Source: Lophius americanus
Lineage: Eukaryota > Chordata > Actinopteri > Lophiiformes > Lophiidae
DNA length: 64,000 bases
Direction of reading: 5' to 3'
NCBI GenBank assembly: GCA_037951165.1
Contig: JBBDHG010000014.1
Location: 4,463,501 to 4,527,500 of the forward strand
Part shown: positions 11,307-22,189 of the stretch, one piece after another
How the letters are laid out: each line of letters opens with the position of its first letter
Numbering within the stretch: the stretch's first letter is position 1
Translations under genes and position numbers: made by a program
Notes under the pieces: model-generated
What the model was told of the DNA's origin: nothing
The model's database searches: none
The model's input: only the letters and a program-made list of their open reading frames with translations

Positions 11307-12661
11307 TCAACTGTTTGAAAATTTCCTTCGTTTTGCACTTTTGGCACCTTTCAAGCCCTTCCTCAAGCCTTTGACAAGTTTCTTGAGGCGGTACCGCATT
11401 TCTTTGTCCAGCTTGTCCTCTCCTACAACCTTCTGTAGAGTGCTCACTGTTTGTATGAACTTTCTTATGTCCGGAAAGTATTCAGTCACATCTACAACCC
11501 TTCCAAAAGTATCATCCAAAAAATCATTGATCTCCTCCAGAGAGTAGATGTCTGAGTTCTGAGTGAGACTATCAGTAACTGACATATCATCGGAGTCGGA
11601 TTGATCCTCCATGTCATTACCCAGCCTGGACTGCAGCGGTTCTGACCGCCGTCCAGCAACACCAATCGTACTCTGAGCTGAAAAGCCTACATCTGCTGCC
11701 TCATCCTGACCATCTGCAGCTTCAGGCTGACCTGCAGCGGCAGACGCTGAATGAACTTCAGCAGAAACTACATTTTTTTCCTCATTACTTACATTATCAG
11801 TGACAACATTAACATTTTTCTCCTCTGTACTCACCAGAGTTTCAGCCTCCAGCTCTCCCGCTGTAGCAGACTGCTCCTCTGATGAGCTTGCTGCCTCAGC
11901 AGGTTCCACAGCCACTGGAATATCAGCCGCGATGCCCTCAGGTACGCGACCCTCCTCAACGTCGCCCCGGCCCGGTGCAACGTCCGCGGCCGCCACCCTC
12001 TCCGCGGATCCGGACACCGCAGAGCACCGGGCAGCGGAGTCACCGGCCGCGGTTACGTCCACCGCCGGCCCGCTCTTTGCGGATCTGGACACCGCGGAGC
12101 ACCGGGCAGCGGAGTCACCTGCTTCACCTGCCGCACATGCCGCAGGTCGGCCCGAACTCGCGTACACCATGAAGGAAACGTCCTCATGTTTGACACGGAA
12201 CGAAACCTCCAGAGTCTGAGTGGACGAGTCCAGGAACATGAACGCCTGTCTCCGGAAAGACTGGACATGTTTCAGTAGTTCGTTTTTGCAACCCAGACCG
12301 AGCGGAATCCACTCGCGAACCTCCTGAGGCGCTTCAGTTCTCTTTCGACCGTTTCGTTCGGGATGAACGGAGGGACTCCGGACACGGTGATCCGGGTTGA
12401 GGCCAAAGCCAGCGGAGAAACCTGGAGAAACTCATTCTCCAGATTTATTCCGCTCTCAATGACCCGAGCGACGCAGTTCTGCGCTCTAAAAGAAATCACC
12501 AGAGCTTTGGTCATTCTGGAGGCAGAAGAGATGTTTCGGTGTCCTACCTGATCCCCAACGGACATCAGGACCTGCTCCACACTGGAGCTGGAAGGTGGCA
12601 CCAGCCTCGCGCCATGTTTCAGGGACAAGGACGGCGTCTCACAGGACGCCATCCTCACCAC
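11307..12661 (-). pseudogene. Tx1-like LINE ORF1, frameshifted
   Basis: Two minus-strand frames (12661-12272 and 12239-11307) abut and differ in phase, so a frameshift near 12250 splits the protein. The first carries GVPPFIPNETVERELKRL, an RRM-like segment. The second starts in the same domain (LEVSFRVKHEDVSFMVY). It then becomes an Ala/Glu/Ser-rich acidic linker encoded by a GC-rich tandemly repeating stretch (11940-12120), and ends in a Lys/Arg-rich tail (LKKLVKGLRKGLKGAKSAKR). Such RNA-binding first ORFs precede ORF2 in Tx1-clade LINEs. Position directly 5' of the endonuclease supports this. Confidence 0.7.
11940..12125. repeat. Internal tandem repeat in LINE ORF1
   Basis: The words gacaccgcagagcaccgggc and gacaccgcggagcaccgggc, each followed by agcggagtcacc, occur at about 12010 and 12087. 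They give a GC-rich repeat of about 77 bp that encodes an acidic Ala-rich linker on the minus strand. Confidence 0.7.
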
Positions 12662-12816
12662 GAAACACGGATAAACTCATTCTAAACAATACTAACCTTT
12701 TACACAGTTTATCCATTATAATACGAAGGTCATACAATTTATATTCAGTAAGAAATCGATAGAAAAGTTTTCAAATTTTTCTCTCGCTCTTCTCCACCAC
12801 ACTCCCACACACCGGA

Positions 12817-12848
12817 AGAAGAAGAAGAAGAAGAAGCAGAAGAAGAAA
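12817..12848. repeat. (GAA)n microsatellite
   Basis: A run of gaagaagaagaagaagaag with minor interruptions lies at the 5' edge of the Tx1-like LINE. Confidence 0.9.
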
Positions 12849-12849
12849 T

Positions 12850-12940
12850 CCTTTATTTATAACATACAGCCATTCACAGTACAACATATTGAAATAATTT
12901 CTCTGCATTTGACCCATCCCTGAGGGAGCATTGTATCATT
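12850..12940 (-). repeat. Dispersed repeat shared with 18.47 kb
   Basis: ctttatttataacatacagc ... aataatttctctgcatttga cccatccctgagggagcatt is the reverse complement of 18470-18555 with few differences. It looks like the 3' end of a retroposon. The family is not assigned. Confidence 0.6.
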
Positions 12941-13617
12941 AATAAATTAATACGATTCTTATCTTTGCAGAAAGCTTGACAGCTGATGGCCTGAAACTAT
13001 TCTGCTGTATGCTCAAGAAGATCTGTGAGGAATACAGAGATAATTTAAGTGATGAACTTCCAGACGGTTATGTAAACATTAAACATCCTGTTTAGACAAT
13101 ATGACATTAAAGCTTTATTGAAATCAAATCAAGCTTTGAATGAATCCCACATCTTGCATCCGAGGAGTAGCTCCTGCAACACCCGCAAACGTCTTGCCAT
13201 GTGGCCTGATCCCGGCATTCTGGTAGAGCTGTACGGCCGCAGTATTTCAGTTCCATCTGGTCTCAACTAAGAGGAGGTCATTTTTTTTATATCTCATATT
13301 TTAAAAAAACTCAAATTTAGGAGGCTTGCTCCTTTCGAAGTTCAACCATTTCTTCGGAAAAAGTTCCCTGTACAAGATCTAAACAATCCGACATCATACC
13401 CTACAGGACACTGGGAACTGCAGTCCCAGTAGCTATTCAAAAATCTCCCAGGAACCAAAATCTTAGCAGGTATGTTCTGATATTTAGACAGTGAAAGGGA
13501 AAAATAAAGGATAAATAAACAAATATATAAAATTGAATAAATAAATAAATATAAATAAAAGATAACAATTAAATATATAAATCAAACCTGAGGGAGCATT
13601 GGGCATCAACCAATAAT
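12941..13617. other. No recognised gene; A/T-rich
   Basis: A degenerate AAAT/AATA-rich stretch occupies 13500-13580. A second gagggagcattgggc word at 13590 may be another edge of the 12.9-kb repeat. I see no coding sequence. Confidence 0.4.
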
Positions 13618-13698
13618 AATTTCCAGTTAAATAATAATAATAATACATTTAATTTATAACGAACTGTACATTTGGATCAAATCTCAAAGTGCTAAAAA
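13618..13698 (-). repeat. L2-type LINE 3' tail, minus strand
   Basis: aataataataataatacatt followed by taatttataac and then tttggatcaaatctcaaagt is the reverse complement of the L2-type tail seen at 555 and 14634. Nothing of the coding part is attached. Confidence 0.75.
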
Positions 13699-13739
13699 AG
13701 GAGGTGATAGGAAATTATTGGATTGATTAATTAATTAAT

Positions 13740-13779
13740 TCATTATCAACCGCTTATCCTGTTCATGGTCACGGGGGGG
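13740..13779 (+). repeat. Truncated dispersed repeat (cgcttatcctgttca class)
   Basis: cattatcaaccgcttatcct gttcatggtcacgggggggc matches the start of the complete copy at 21601. The match stops where the 23-bp snap-back palindrome begins at 13780. Confidence 0.75.
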
Positions 13780-13838
13780 CTGAAATAACAGCCAGGTAGT
13801 TTAGCAATGATTGTCAAACTACCTGGCTGTTATTTCAG
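13780..13838. repeat. Snap-back palindrome, 23-bp perfect arms
   Basis: Positions 13780-13802 and 13816-13838 are exact reverse complements around a 13-nt loop. This is the longest perfect hairpin I found. It replaces the continuation of the dispersed repeat that starts at 13740. Confidence 0.95.
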
Positions 13839-13839
13839 A

Positions 13840-14630
13840 AATTGTTTCATATAAATAGCTTAATTCCTCAAGAACCTTTGACCATGTTAGATGCTTCTGC
13901 AGAGAATAAAGTACACATGATTAAGTTGGCAGTGGTAGGTGCATGGATGGGATAAGCAAACATTACAGACGATTTTAAAGTAGATCCCCTTCATCCTTCA
14001 TAATGGCATCTTTTTGTTGCTTAATTTCTGTCAAGTTTTACTTCTCTGTTAAATAGACGTTTAGATTCTACTGTAATCCACCAATATTCAAAACATTGTT
14101 AGAATCATTATGCTGGATTCCCTCACTTCCACCAGTTTCCACAGTCAAAAGCCTTTTCATGAGTAAGATAGCCTACACCTCTTTCAGAAGAGAAAACCAT
14201 CCACACGATTAGAATTTTTAGGCATTACCTCGATAGTTTGCTAATGTAAGGTTCACTACCTCACATCTCAGAACAGTTATCATATGTTTTTCTAGCGCTG
14301 CTTTTCTCTCAGGGATCTCTAATCTCTGTTAGGCCACCGTAACTTAAAACGCCAATCATCCCTCATGATTGTTTATTTGTGTAATGTTTGCAAAAATCTT
14401 CAAGATACGGTGTTAGATCAAGGCTTTTGTTCATTGATTGCAGTTTTGGGGTTGTCTACTTGACAATTGGCAAGAAGCATTTCCTTCTTTTTATAAAGAC
14501 TTAGTGGACCTCAGATTCCCTCCGTTTCTTATTTTCTTTCCCAAATGTAGCCCCTTCTATTCGTTTTGGGGGATTCTTTAACACTGAATGGTTTGCAGAT
14601 GTTTGGCCAGCTGAAATTCAGTCCCTTACC
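13840..14630. other. No recognised gene
   Basis: No open frame with recognisable motifs. The sequence lies between two L2-type tails of opposite orientation and may be inactive element DNA. Confidence 0.35.
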
Positions 14631-14633
14631 TTT

Positions 14634-14673
14634 GAGATTTGATCCAAATGTAAAGTGCGTTATTAAATAAAAT

Positions 14674-14711
<38 letters not shown>

Positions 14712-14712
14712 A
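14634..14712 (+). repeat. L2-type LINE 3' tail with (TTA)n
   Basis: tttgagatttgatccaaatg followed by taaagtgcgttatt and then a (TTA)n run. This is a 5'-truncated copy with only the terminus retained. Confidence 0.8.
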
Positions 14713-14811
14713 AATCTACCGCTCTCTATGAGCTTTACCCCATTGTTGTCATTGGCTCTCTATGGGGCAACAGATGGATCAGGAAACAAATTATGGTGTT
14801 TCATTCTCGAG

Positions 14812-15605
14812 GAGGAACAGAAGGAGCACTGCTAGATCCCTAAAAAAATTCCTCCAATGGGCTAACGTCTTCTAGTGGGACCTGTGCTCACAGCCCAGCA
14901 ACGTGGAGCGCAATTGCTGCTCACCAAAGAACAGTAGAATTGGCAGGTTCTCAATTGGTGCCTTGTTCTCTTCACAAAGGGTCATGTGGCCGATGTGTCA
15001 GAGCCTGGAGACGCTTTGGTGAACATTATGCTGCTACAACATCATCCAGCAGGACTGGTTTGTAGTGGGTCAGGTATGGTCTGGGAAGACAGATCCTTGG
15101 AGGGTCTCACAGACATCCACGGACTACCTAACGGTACCCTGACTGCTTTCAGGTACCAGGATGAAACCCTCAGACCCACTGTCAGATCTTACCCTGGTCC
15201 GGTGGACCCTGTGTCCACTGGGTTCCTCCTGGTCCATAACAATGCCCAGCCTCATGTGGTCAGAGTATGTACGCAGTTCTTGAGGGATGAAGGTATTGAT
15301 GTCAATGACTGGTCCTCTTGTTCCCCAGAACTGAATCCAGCTGAGAAGCTCCAAGACATTGTGTATTACTGCATCAGACACCACCACCACTGACCATGAG
15401 CCCTTATCCAGGTCTGGGAGGAGATCCCCTAGGACACCATTCTCTATCTCATCAGGAGCATGCCCAGACGTTTTCAGGTGTCCCTTTGGTGGTGGGGGTC
15501 GAACACACTCCTGGGTTACATTATGAAATATTGGATGAGCATGTGATTTCAGTTTTTCACTTTGATTTTTGGTGTGGTTTAGAATCTGGCCCTCAATGGT
15601 TCAAT
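14812..15605 (+). pseudogene. Tc1-like (Tc1/mariner) transposase remnant
   Basis: The readable part begins with LTAQQRGAQLLL near 14890 and continues through LVLFT into the frame 14986-15393. That frame carries VADVSEPGD, GSGMVWEDRSLEGLTD, GFLLVHNNAQPHVVRV and SPELNPAEKLQDI, in the order of a Tc1-family DDE domain. The first catalytic Asp segment after LVLFT is destroyed. The second reads VHNNAQPH, with Asn where the family has the catalytic Asp. The Glu in LNPAEKL is retained. An in-frame stop is visible near 14934. A degenerate C-terminus can be followed to about 15605. Terminal inverted repeats were not found. Confidence 0.85.
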
Positions 15606-15699
15606 AATTTTAAATCCTGTTAGCTCTGGTATATTAGTTGGTTTGCTGGGCTTAGAGTATTCATCCTTTTAAGTATATCTGTTTGCAATATGCATACAA

Positions 15700-15990
15700 G
15701 AGGGCTGCCTTATAATCCCTTCCCTTTGCTGATGGGGAACAGTCACACTGCGGCTGGTGCTGCGGTCCGCACTTAGCGGTCTCAATAGATGGAATATTCC
15801 CTTGTAGCCGTGGCGCTCGTGCGGAATGGCCAGATGGCGGTTGGTGTACAGACCCAGACTTAGCAGTCTCATTAGATAGAATATTCCCCCCGTAACAGTG
15901 ATGCTCATGGGGAATGGCCACATGGCGGCTCGTGACTCCAGGCCCAGACATAGCAGTCTCACTAGATTGAATATTCTCCCCCGTAACAGA
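15700..15990. repeat. Minisatellite, about 3 units of 87-90 bp
   Basis: gcggtctcaatagatggaat (15776), gcagtctcattagatagaat (15863) and gcagtctcactagattgaat (15953) repeat at spacings of 87 and 90 bp. Each is preceded by ggaatggccacatggcgg-like words. The minus strand is open through about 120 codons only because the units are in phase. No protein family is evident. Confidence 0.8.
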
Positions 15991-16149
15991 TTGAGAGAGC
16001 TGTTGCGCAGTCCAACAGTTTAAGAACAACATTTGTAAATACTCAAATGTTCTGAGTGATTGAACGCTCTGGCGGCCGTCCAGGAGTCATTGTCACAGTC
16101 ATTGTTACATACATAATTTTTGTTCTATTTCATACTTCTAATTCAAGAA

Positions 16150-16960
16150 TAGCTGCCACCTATCTTCATATTGCCACCGGAGTAGATGGTGCCCTGGTTT
16201 TCAGAACAGTTACGGACTGAATCCACGTGGTAGCTCAGCAGTGGATCGGGCCTTTCCAGAGGTAGCCTGTGTTGCTGTTGAATAACCCTTCGAAGTGTCG
16301 ACATAATCAGAAGGACTGACAGAAAGGCATAAAGAAGACTATCTGGTGATTCGTGTGCGAGGGTGTCCTACCTAGAGGGCGGGTCTCCTCTGCAAAGGAG
16401 AACCACAAGGGGCAATGGGTTGTCACATCTGAAGCAAAAAGAGCCACATTTGCCCTGCCGAGAGGGGTATAATAAGGATGCTCGCATCGCCATCTCTCGC
16501 TGAAGCTGCCACTCCTGTGGATGAAGGTTACGACATGAAAGGAAATCCGCAAGCTTGTTCCGCTCCCCAGATAAAATCCCCTGCCCCTCAGGCTAGTTAG
16601 GCGCGGGGCTGCTTTATTGATAAGGTCCAAGGTCAAGCGCAGCATCCGCATAGACCTGGTGACCCCATGGTGGTTTTATGTGGTAACCCGTTGATATCTT
16701 GTCCGACCGGAGGCGAACATGCCCCCCCCCTCAAATGTGTCAGGAAGTCCTTGCGTGCTAGGTGAACAGTCTCCAGCTCTAGCTCATTAACACAGCTTGT
16801 GAGGAACTGCAGGGGCCACTGTCCTTTAGCTGCACTGCACAAACATCCCGAGAGAGGGGCATCCGTTGTGACCATTTCCTGATGTGACAGAACAGAACCT
16901 AATTGCACGCCGCTTAACATAAATGCCTCCTCTCTCCACTGGTGCAGGGCGAGGAGGCCC
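16150..16960 (-). pseudogene. DIRS-like retroelement RNase H region
   Basis: The minus strand from 16960 reads LALHQWREE, GVQLGSVLSHQEMVTTDAPL (RNase H first strand with a TTDA motif) and NELELETVHLARKDFLTHLR. The frame then shifts and 16651-16307 continues with MRMLRLTLDLINKAAPRLTS, GRANVALFASDVTTHCPLWF and a PLGRTPSH segment. This order (RNase H, then a VDLFAS/THCPLWF-type block) is typical of fish DIRS-like and related retroelements. Frameshifts near 16700 and 16560 and loss of the RT upstream make it a remnant. A tyrosine recombinase was not found, so assignment to DIRS rather than another RT class is inference. Confidence 0.6.
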
Positions 16961-17279
16961 CACTATGAAACCTGGTGCTTCATGGGCCTATGACACCTGA
17001 CATCTAAGTTTTCAACCATTCAACCACCTCTGACAGGGGCATAGCGACCACAGGCACAGGGAAGCGACAGATGTGTCTGTCAACTAGCCAAGAAGCACTG
17101 GAAGATAAACCCTGTCAAGGGTCATTAGGGGTCACAAGTGCCTTTTTTGGTGTAGCTACTGGACCTGCGCATGCGTAAGAGGGATATATCCTGTGCTTGA
17201 AGCACTGCCTTTGGGGGTCAATAAGGATAACATAGAACTGAATTTTAGCTAGAGGCTTTCGGAATCACACGCTGAACAA
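16961..17279. other. No recognised gene
   Basis: Probably flanking retroelement sequence from the element at 16.2-16.9 kb, but no motif supports an assignment. Confidence 0.35.
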
Positions 17280-17470
17280 GACAGTGATCCCCAAGTTGCT
17301 TCCAACGTCTTTTCTATGTTGCATGCATGATGGTGTGAATTGTTCCCAGCTGAGCAGGTGGTTGTATGGTAACCTACGCCAGCTTTTTGTGGATGTTTAA
17401 ATGAATAGGTGAATTCTGGCTCATATTGTAAAGTGCTTTGATTGGTCAAGCAGACTAGGAAGGCACTATT
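17280..17470 (+). repeat. SINE body and 3' tail
   Basis: gttgcatgcatgatggtgtg, then gtgaattctggctcatattg, then taaagtgctttgattggtca and gcagactaggaaggcactat parallel the minus-strand SINE at 54490-54795 (words for cttgcatggcagcctc, gtgtgaatggttgaatg, tagtcaagaagactag). The tRNA-like head is missing here. Confidence 0.65.
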
Positions 17471-19104
17471 TGAGAATAGTTTTACTATATGCTGTCATTG
17501 AGACATGTTTTTCAGGGATCTCCCTTCTTATTCCTGCAAGGCAATAAAGCCAAATTCTGCATTCACTGCACACACTATCCTTAAAGAGTCATTGCCTACT
17601 ATTTTGTTTACATGTTTCATAATTTGATAGAATTTCTGTTTGAAACAGAAAAATGTACAACCCTTCAAAAAGAATATTGTGATATTTATGGAATCAGTTC
17701 TCTATCAACTGGGTTACTTGCCTTGTCCAGGGGATATTGCCTCTTTTACACCGTGGGATGAGATCTTCACAGAAGTCTGTCAAAGTGATGAACAGAAAGA
17801 GAGAATCAAAGAGAGCCTTTAATATAATGCTAAATCATTGATGTGTAAAAACGTTACACATCACACAGATTTCTTCTATTTCTGCGCATGTGTTGACGCT
17901 GTGTATGTCTCCGAGACACTGCCTGACAGTTAGTTTATAAAACTATTTAAAAGCAGTTTTTAAACCATTCACTTTTGATATTCTTTTGTGTAACGTGTGT
18001 TTCATGAGTTTATTTTAACAAAGTCATAGGATTTAATGATCAGATAGACAGATCATTACACATTTGGGTTGCCTGACTGGGATAGTCCGCCTCAGGTGGA
18101 GTGGATGCTTACTCATTTATGTGTTTTTAGCATGGAGCTAGCAAAATAATGGAACAGCTTGCTTGCTGTATGACAACACCAGCAGCGACAACAAAACTCC
18201 TCAGGATTTTGAGGCTTAAAGGACGCGTATACATCTCAGTAGGCCCAGACATAATCTCAGACCAAAGCTTTCAATTTACAATTACCCCGGAACTGAGCGT
18301 TGATATTTAATTGTTGGTCACTCAATCATCAGCTTCTTAACATGTCCAGGTGCAATCACACACTGTCTCTTAGGAGGCAGGAAAGCTGATTTCATTGAGC
18401 TACTTTAAGCTCTCCTTGACATCCATAACTACGGTACACGCACAATGGCAAAAAATAACTTCATCTCCCAGTGCTCCCTCAGGGATGGGCAAAATGCAGA
18501 GAAATAATTTCCTTATGTTGTACAGTGTATGGCTGTATGTGATCAATAAAGGAGTTTTTTATATTCTAGAACCTCTTTTAAACTACATTATGAGCTTGAA
18601 TCTTTAACCACCACAAATGTATGTTTACTCTGCTTACTCTTCTTCTTTATGGGGCTTGTCGTCCAGGTTTAAGTTATTTTCATTAGCTACGGCTTTCATT
18701 CGTAGAGGTTGACTGGCTGTGATTCATAGACAAAATTGGGATGTTCCTAGTACTGACTAAGAAATTGTTCTGCATTCATTTTGAGCCTTTAATCCTTGGA
18801 AAGGCTCCATTACTTTGCGTTTTGTTCAAACTCTGGTTTTATTCAGGAATTCTCTGATCTATTAGTCTGACAAAGTCTTAATTCTGGTTGATTTTTAACG
18901 TACATGTATGTTAGCCCTCTGGTTTGTCTTTTACCATTGAGAGTTGTAGTTATTTAAAGGGTCACACTCTTGACATTGTGCTGCCATTTGCTTTTACTCC
19001 ATATTGTGCTGATCTCCCTTTGATTTAGTGAAGCTGTCAATTTTTCCCCTTCTGCTTATCGGGGTTCTGTTGTGGTGGCAGCCAGTTAAGAAGCAATGGG
19101 GGGA
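17471..19104. other. No recognised gene; one shared repeat inside
   Basis: A 60-codon frame at 17640-17822 has no recognisable motif. A 10-bp hairpin lies at 17839-17863. Positions 18470-18555 (cagtgctccctcagggatgg, then tgtacagtgtatggctgtat) are the inverted match to 12850-12940. The rest is unassigned. Confidence 0.45.
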
Positions 19105-19107
19105 AGC

Positions 19108-19142
19108 ATCCTAATCAGACCTAGGAGAGGTCTGATTAGGAT
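19108..19142. repeat. Snap-back palindrome, 15-bp arms, 5-nt loop
   Basis: atcctaatcagacct (19108-19122) is the exact reverse complement of 19128-19142. The loop is aggag. It lies at the edge of the LINE endonuclease fragment. Confidence 0.9.
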
Positions 19143-19560
19143 TACGATCTCTTTTTTCACTACAACAGACCAATACATTGCCTGCATTACTGCTGTTGCT
19201 GCACAGAACAAAATGCCTGTCCACCTTCCGGTCAATTTTCCCATCACCCGAGAACAACATTTTTAAACTCCTTTGCTTGTGGCAGCATCTCATCCCCAAA
19301 AATCCCCGGTTTCCCGGCAGAGAACCACTAAGGTTCAGATCAAGCAGAGCGTTCCACTCAATCACACCCCGCCAGGTTTTTCCTTCGTTGCCAACATGGG
19401 CGTTGAAGTCAACCAGGAGAGCTATAGAGTCCCCGGATGGAGTCTTTTCTCGGACACCAACAAGAGAGTCTAGGAAGAACGGATATTCTGAACTGTTACA
19501 TAGAGACAACAGACAACAGTCAGAGCCTTCCCTCCTGCAACCTTCAGTTCCCCCTTGTTG
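19143..19560 (-). pseudogene. LINE endonuclease fragment (DFNAHVG type)
   Basis: The minus-strand frame 19509-19111 reads YPFFLDSLVGV, then PSGDSIALLVDFNAHVG, GKTWRGVIEWNALLDLN and a degraded continuation. This is the Asp-Phe-Asn box of an apurinic-type LINE endonuclease. The Gly normally before DFN is Val here. Only part of the domain remains and no RT follows, because the snap-back palindrome truncates the homologous region at 19142. Clade not assigned. Confidence 0.7.
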
Positions 19561-19719
19561 TCCGGGGGGAAATGGCGGAGGAATGACATTCTACATACCT
19601 AAAACCAGTCAGCGATGCTAGGAACTGGCACTCCCAGGTGCCCACCGTCTTTTGCTGCTTTTACTTTCCATCACCCGACCCATTATCCATCCCTGCAGAT
19701 TCCCACAACCAAGTTCCCA

Positions 19720-20090
19720 GATTTCCCACAGGTTGGGAAAGTGGAAAGTGAAAGTGACACTTAATTTGAAGTATCCCAGGTAAGGTATAGACTAACCGTT
19801 TGCTCCCTCAACTTCTAACAGGGCAAAGAGGGTCTTAATCTGATGCTCAGAAAGGTACTGTTGAAAGAACGATTGAGGGACCATGGTGACCTGTGAGCCG
19901 GTACCCAGTAAGCAGCTGACAGGACTTCCCTCTATCTCCACTTGTGCTGTGTCTTTGTTGCTATTAAGCCTTTAGGTAGATTGAATCGGCTAGGCTTTAC
20001 ATCAGACAGTTTTAGCATTGCACGCTTCTTGGCAATCACCTTTGGTTTGGTTTCAGTGGGACTTGGTTGACTATCTTGTTTGTCCTTCTA
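19720..20090 (-). pseudogene. Gypsy aspartic protease with mutated active site
   Basis: The minus strand reads VEIEGSPVSCLLGTGSQVTM, then VPQSFFQQYL and LLEVEGANG, in the order of a retroelement aspartic protease. The catalytic triad is LGTGS at 19897-19908: the Asp of the expected D-T-G is Gly (codon at 19903-19905). The fragment lies just downstream, in transcriptional sense, of the gag remnant and belongs to the same element. Confidence 0.75.
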
Positions 20091-20204
20091 CAGGAATTGG
20101 TCTCAGTTTAAAGTAGATGTGGGAGTGTTTTGGATTTCCCATAACTATTGTCGCTGCCTCAGCTCTCACCTTTTTGTTGTCACCAATGCAGGATTGGCTT
20201 CAAA

Positions 20205-22086
20205 CTCGCAGGTGTCAACCACTGTGCCCATCTTTCCTGCAGTGGAAACAGTACCGAGGTTTTGGCTTGGAGTTTGTGTTCTCATGGGAAGTTGGGTTGG
20301 GTTCAGTCTTTGCATGGTCAGGTTTTTGGGATTCAGTCACATTCGGTGGTTCTCTCTTGGAGGATATTGGTTTCTCCTTCTTAATGAGTGACATTAGTTG
20401 ACTCCCCAGGTCGGCAACCTGTTTCTTTAGCGCATGTGTTCTAATTGCATCAGGGCTGGTTTGGGGTTCATCACATACATGCAAATGTGACACAACTTTT
20501 TGTTTTGTGGTGCCTAAGTACCGTTTCATCCTTGTAGCCTTGGCCTCTTGTTTGTCTTCTTCAGTGCGTAGGAGCAGAAACAGTTCTGCAAATGATGGGA
20601 GATTGTGCCTTTTGTGTTCCAGATGGAGGTCGGCAAGCAAACCATTGTCCCAATAACATCTACAAAAACGATAAAGAAGATGCTTGTCTCCTTTTTGAAT
20701 TGGTATACCTCCTCTGCGTGTAGCATTATTCAAAGCCACCTGAAGGTGTTTTAAGTAGGTGGACCGTTTTTCTCCAGAATCTTGTAGGGTATTCATAAAG
20801 CGCACAACAGTTCTCCACCGTCCTCAACTACTGCAAATGAGTCTAACACTTGGATCTTCAGGACTAAGATGCCTGATTCAGAAGCTGGGACAAAAAGGCT
20901 TTCAAGAATCTTTTGAGATTTATCCAGGTCGGAGACAGAAGTGTCTTTGATTTGATAGTCTACATGAGAACGTGACCACCCCACCACTGTATGGTCTCGG
21001 GGTTTTTCCAGAAAAAGCTCTTAACCTTGAGGTGAGATGAAGATGTGAGGATTTTCCTCACTTCTGACCATTTGCTCTACCCCTATCTTTTGTACTGCGG
21101 GTGGATTGAACTCACTTGAACTCCATAGGTATCTTTGGTCTAGGAAAGGAGGCAGATACTGTGCTCTGACTGATGTCAGACAGAACAGGCCTGATGAGAG
21201 AAGGAACATCACCTGATGGTGTTGTTGATACGCTGCAGTCTTCTCAAGGTTTTCTGTACGTTGAAAAGAACTATAGTATTCACAGGGCTCAGCTCCTTCA
21301 ATAGATTCCTCTATTTGTTACATTACCTCCCGCAATACCTCTTCTTTCCAATCAGCTTGGCTATTACTTTCAGCTCATCCAAGTAGGTCTGTGTAACATT
21401 GCTCCCTACCTTTTGTGTTTAGACATCTGCAAGGGCTTGAACGTGGTATATGACATCAGTATCATCTGACAGTGGGTGACTGTAGGGCAAAAGGGGCTCT
21501 AGTGCTAGTAAGGCAGTGCCGTAGTTATACTCTACTATCAGACTTGTAGGAAACTCTGATGCTGTGTCATCTATGTTAAGGGTCCTATTAATTGAACCAT
21601 TCATTCATTCATTATCCAACGCTTATCCTGTTCAGGGTCAAGGGGGGGGCTGGAGCCTATCCCAGCTAACATCGGGCGAGAGGCAGGGTACACCCTTGAC
21701 AAGTCGCCAGTTCATCGGAGGACAGACACATAGAGACATACAACCACACACGCTCACACCCACTACTACGGGAAATGTCAGTGTCACCAATTCACCTATA
21801 TCAGCTATTTCTGGACTTTGGGAGGAAGCCGGAGTTCCCGGAGAGAACCCACATAGACACAGGGAGAACATGCAACTTCGCACAGAAAGGCCGGCAGACA
21901 TGTATTCGAACCTGGTACCTTCTTGCTGTGAGGCAGGAGTGCTAGCCACTGCGCCACCATGCAACCCTTAATTGAACCATCATTTTTCAAAACATTTAGA
22001 ATTTCTTCATCTTTCTCTGATCCTGTTAATCCACTCACTAGTAAAGCATTTGGAACTTTAACGTTTAAGCGATCAACAAGATCCAT
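20205..22086 (-). pseudogene. Gypsy gag, split by a repeat insertion
   Basis: The start is at 22086 (MDLVDRLNVKVPNALLVSGL, then SEKDEEILNVLKNDGSI). The frame is broken by the repeat at 21601-21967. It resumes at 21590 with VEYNYGTALLALEPLLPY. The 196-codon frame 20805-20215 holds a helical gag-like domain (RFMNTLQDSGEKRSTYLKHL, then FAELFLLLRTEEDKQEAKA) and ends in CFHCRKDGHSG. That is the start of a CCHC zinc knuckle, cut before its last Cys. Such gags resemble the ZCCHC12/PNMA class of domesticated genes, but the protease just downstream and the many breaks favour a retroelement remnant. A PBS-like tggcgagccagccaggagcc lies on the minus strand at 22169-22188. Confidence 0.75.
21601..21967 (+). 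repeat. Complete dispersed retroposon copy with 13-bp TSD
   Basis: It starts cattcattcattatccaacg, followed by cttatcctgttcagggtc. It ends gctagccactgcgccaccat before gcaaccc. The 13-bp word ttaattgaaccat lies immediately on both sides (21588-21600 and 21968-21980), a target-site duplication of a length typical of LINE-driven insertion. Partial copies of the same family are at 13740, 38660 and 40370. The name of the family is not assigned. Confidence 0.85.
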
Positions 22087-22189
22087 TTTATTCCCGTACA
22101 CATGTGTAAAAATAAGATGTAAAACCATATGGTTTCAAATCCAGAGTTATTGTTTGGCAATAAACTAGGCTCCTGGCTGGCTCGCCAAA

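Noticed and set aside
11800..12219. Plus-strand 139-codon frame
   Set aside because: It is the shadow of the GC-rich acidic linker in the minus-strand LINE ORF1.
15690..15990. CRISPR-like array
   Set aside because: Units are about 88 bp, adjacent and diverged, with no unique spacers; it is a minisatellite in a eukaryotic genome.
17640..17822. Possible short exon or gene (60 codons)
   Set aside because: No recognisable motif, no splice context I could defend, and similar-length frames occur by chance.
20215..20805. Host gene of the ZCCHC12/PNMA type
   Set aside because: It is followed by a mutated retroelement protease and interrupted by a later insertion, so it is a Gypsy remnant.
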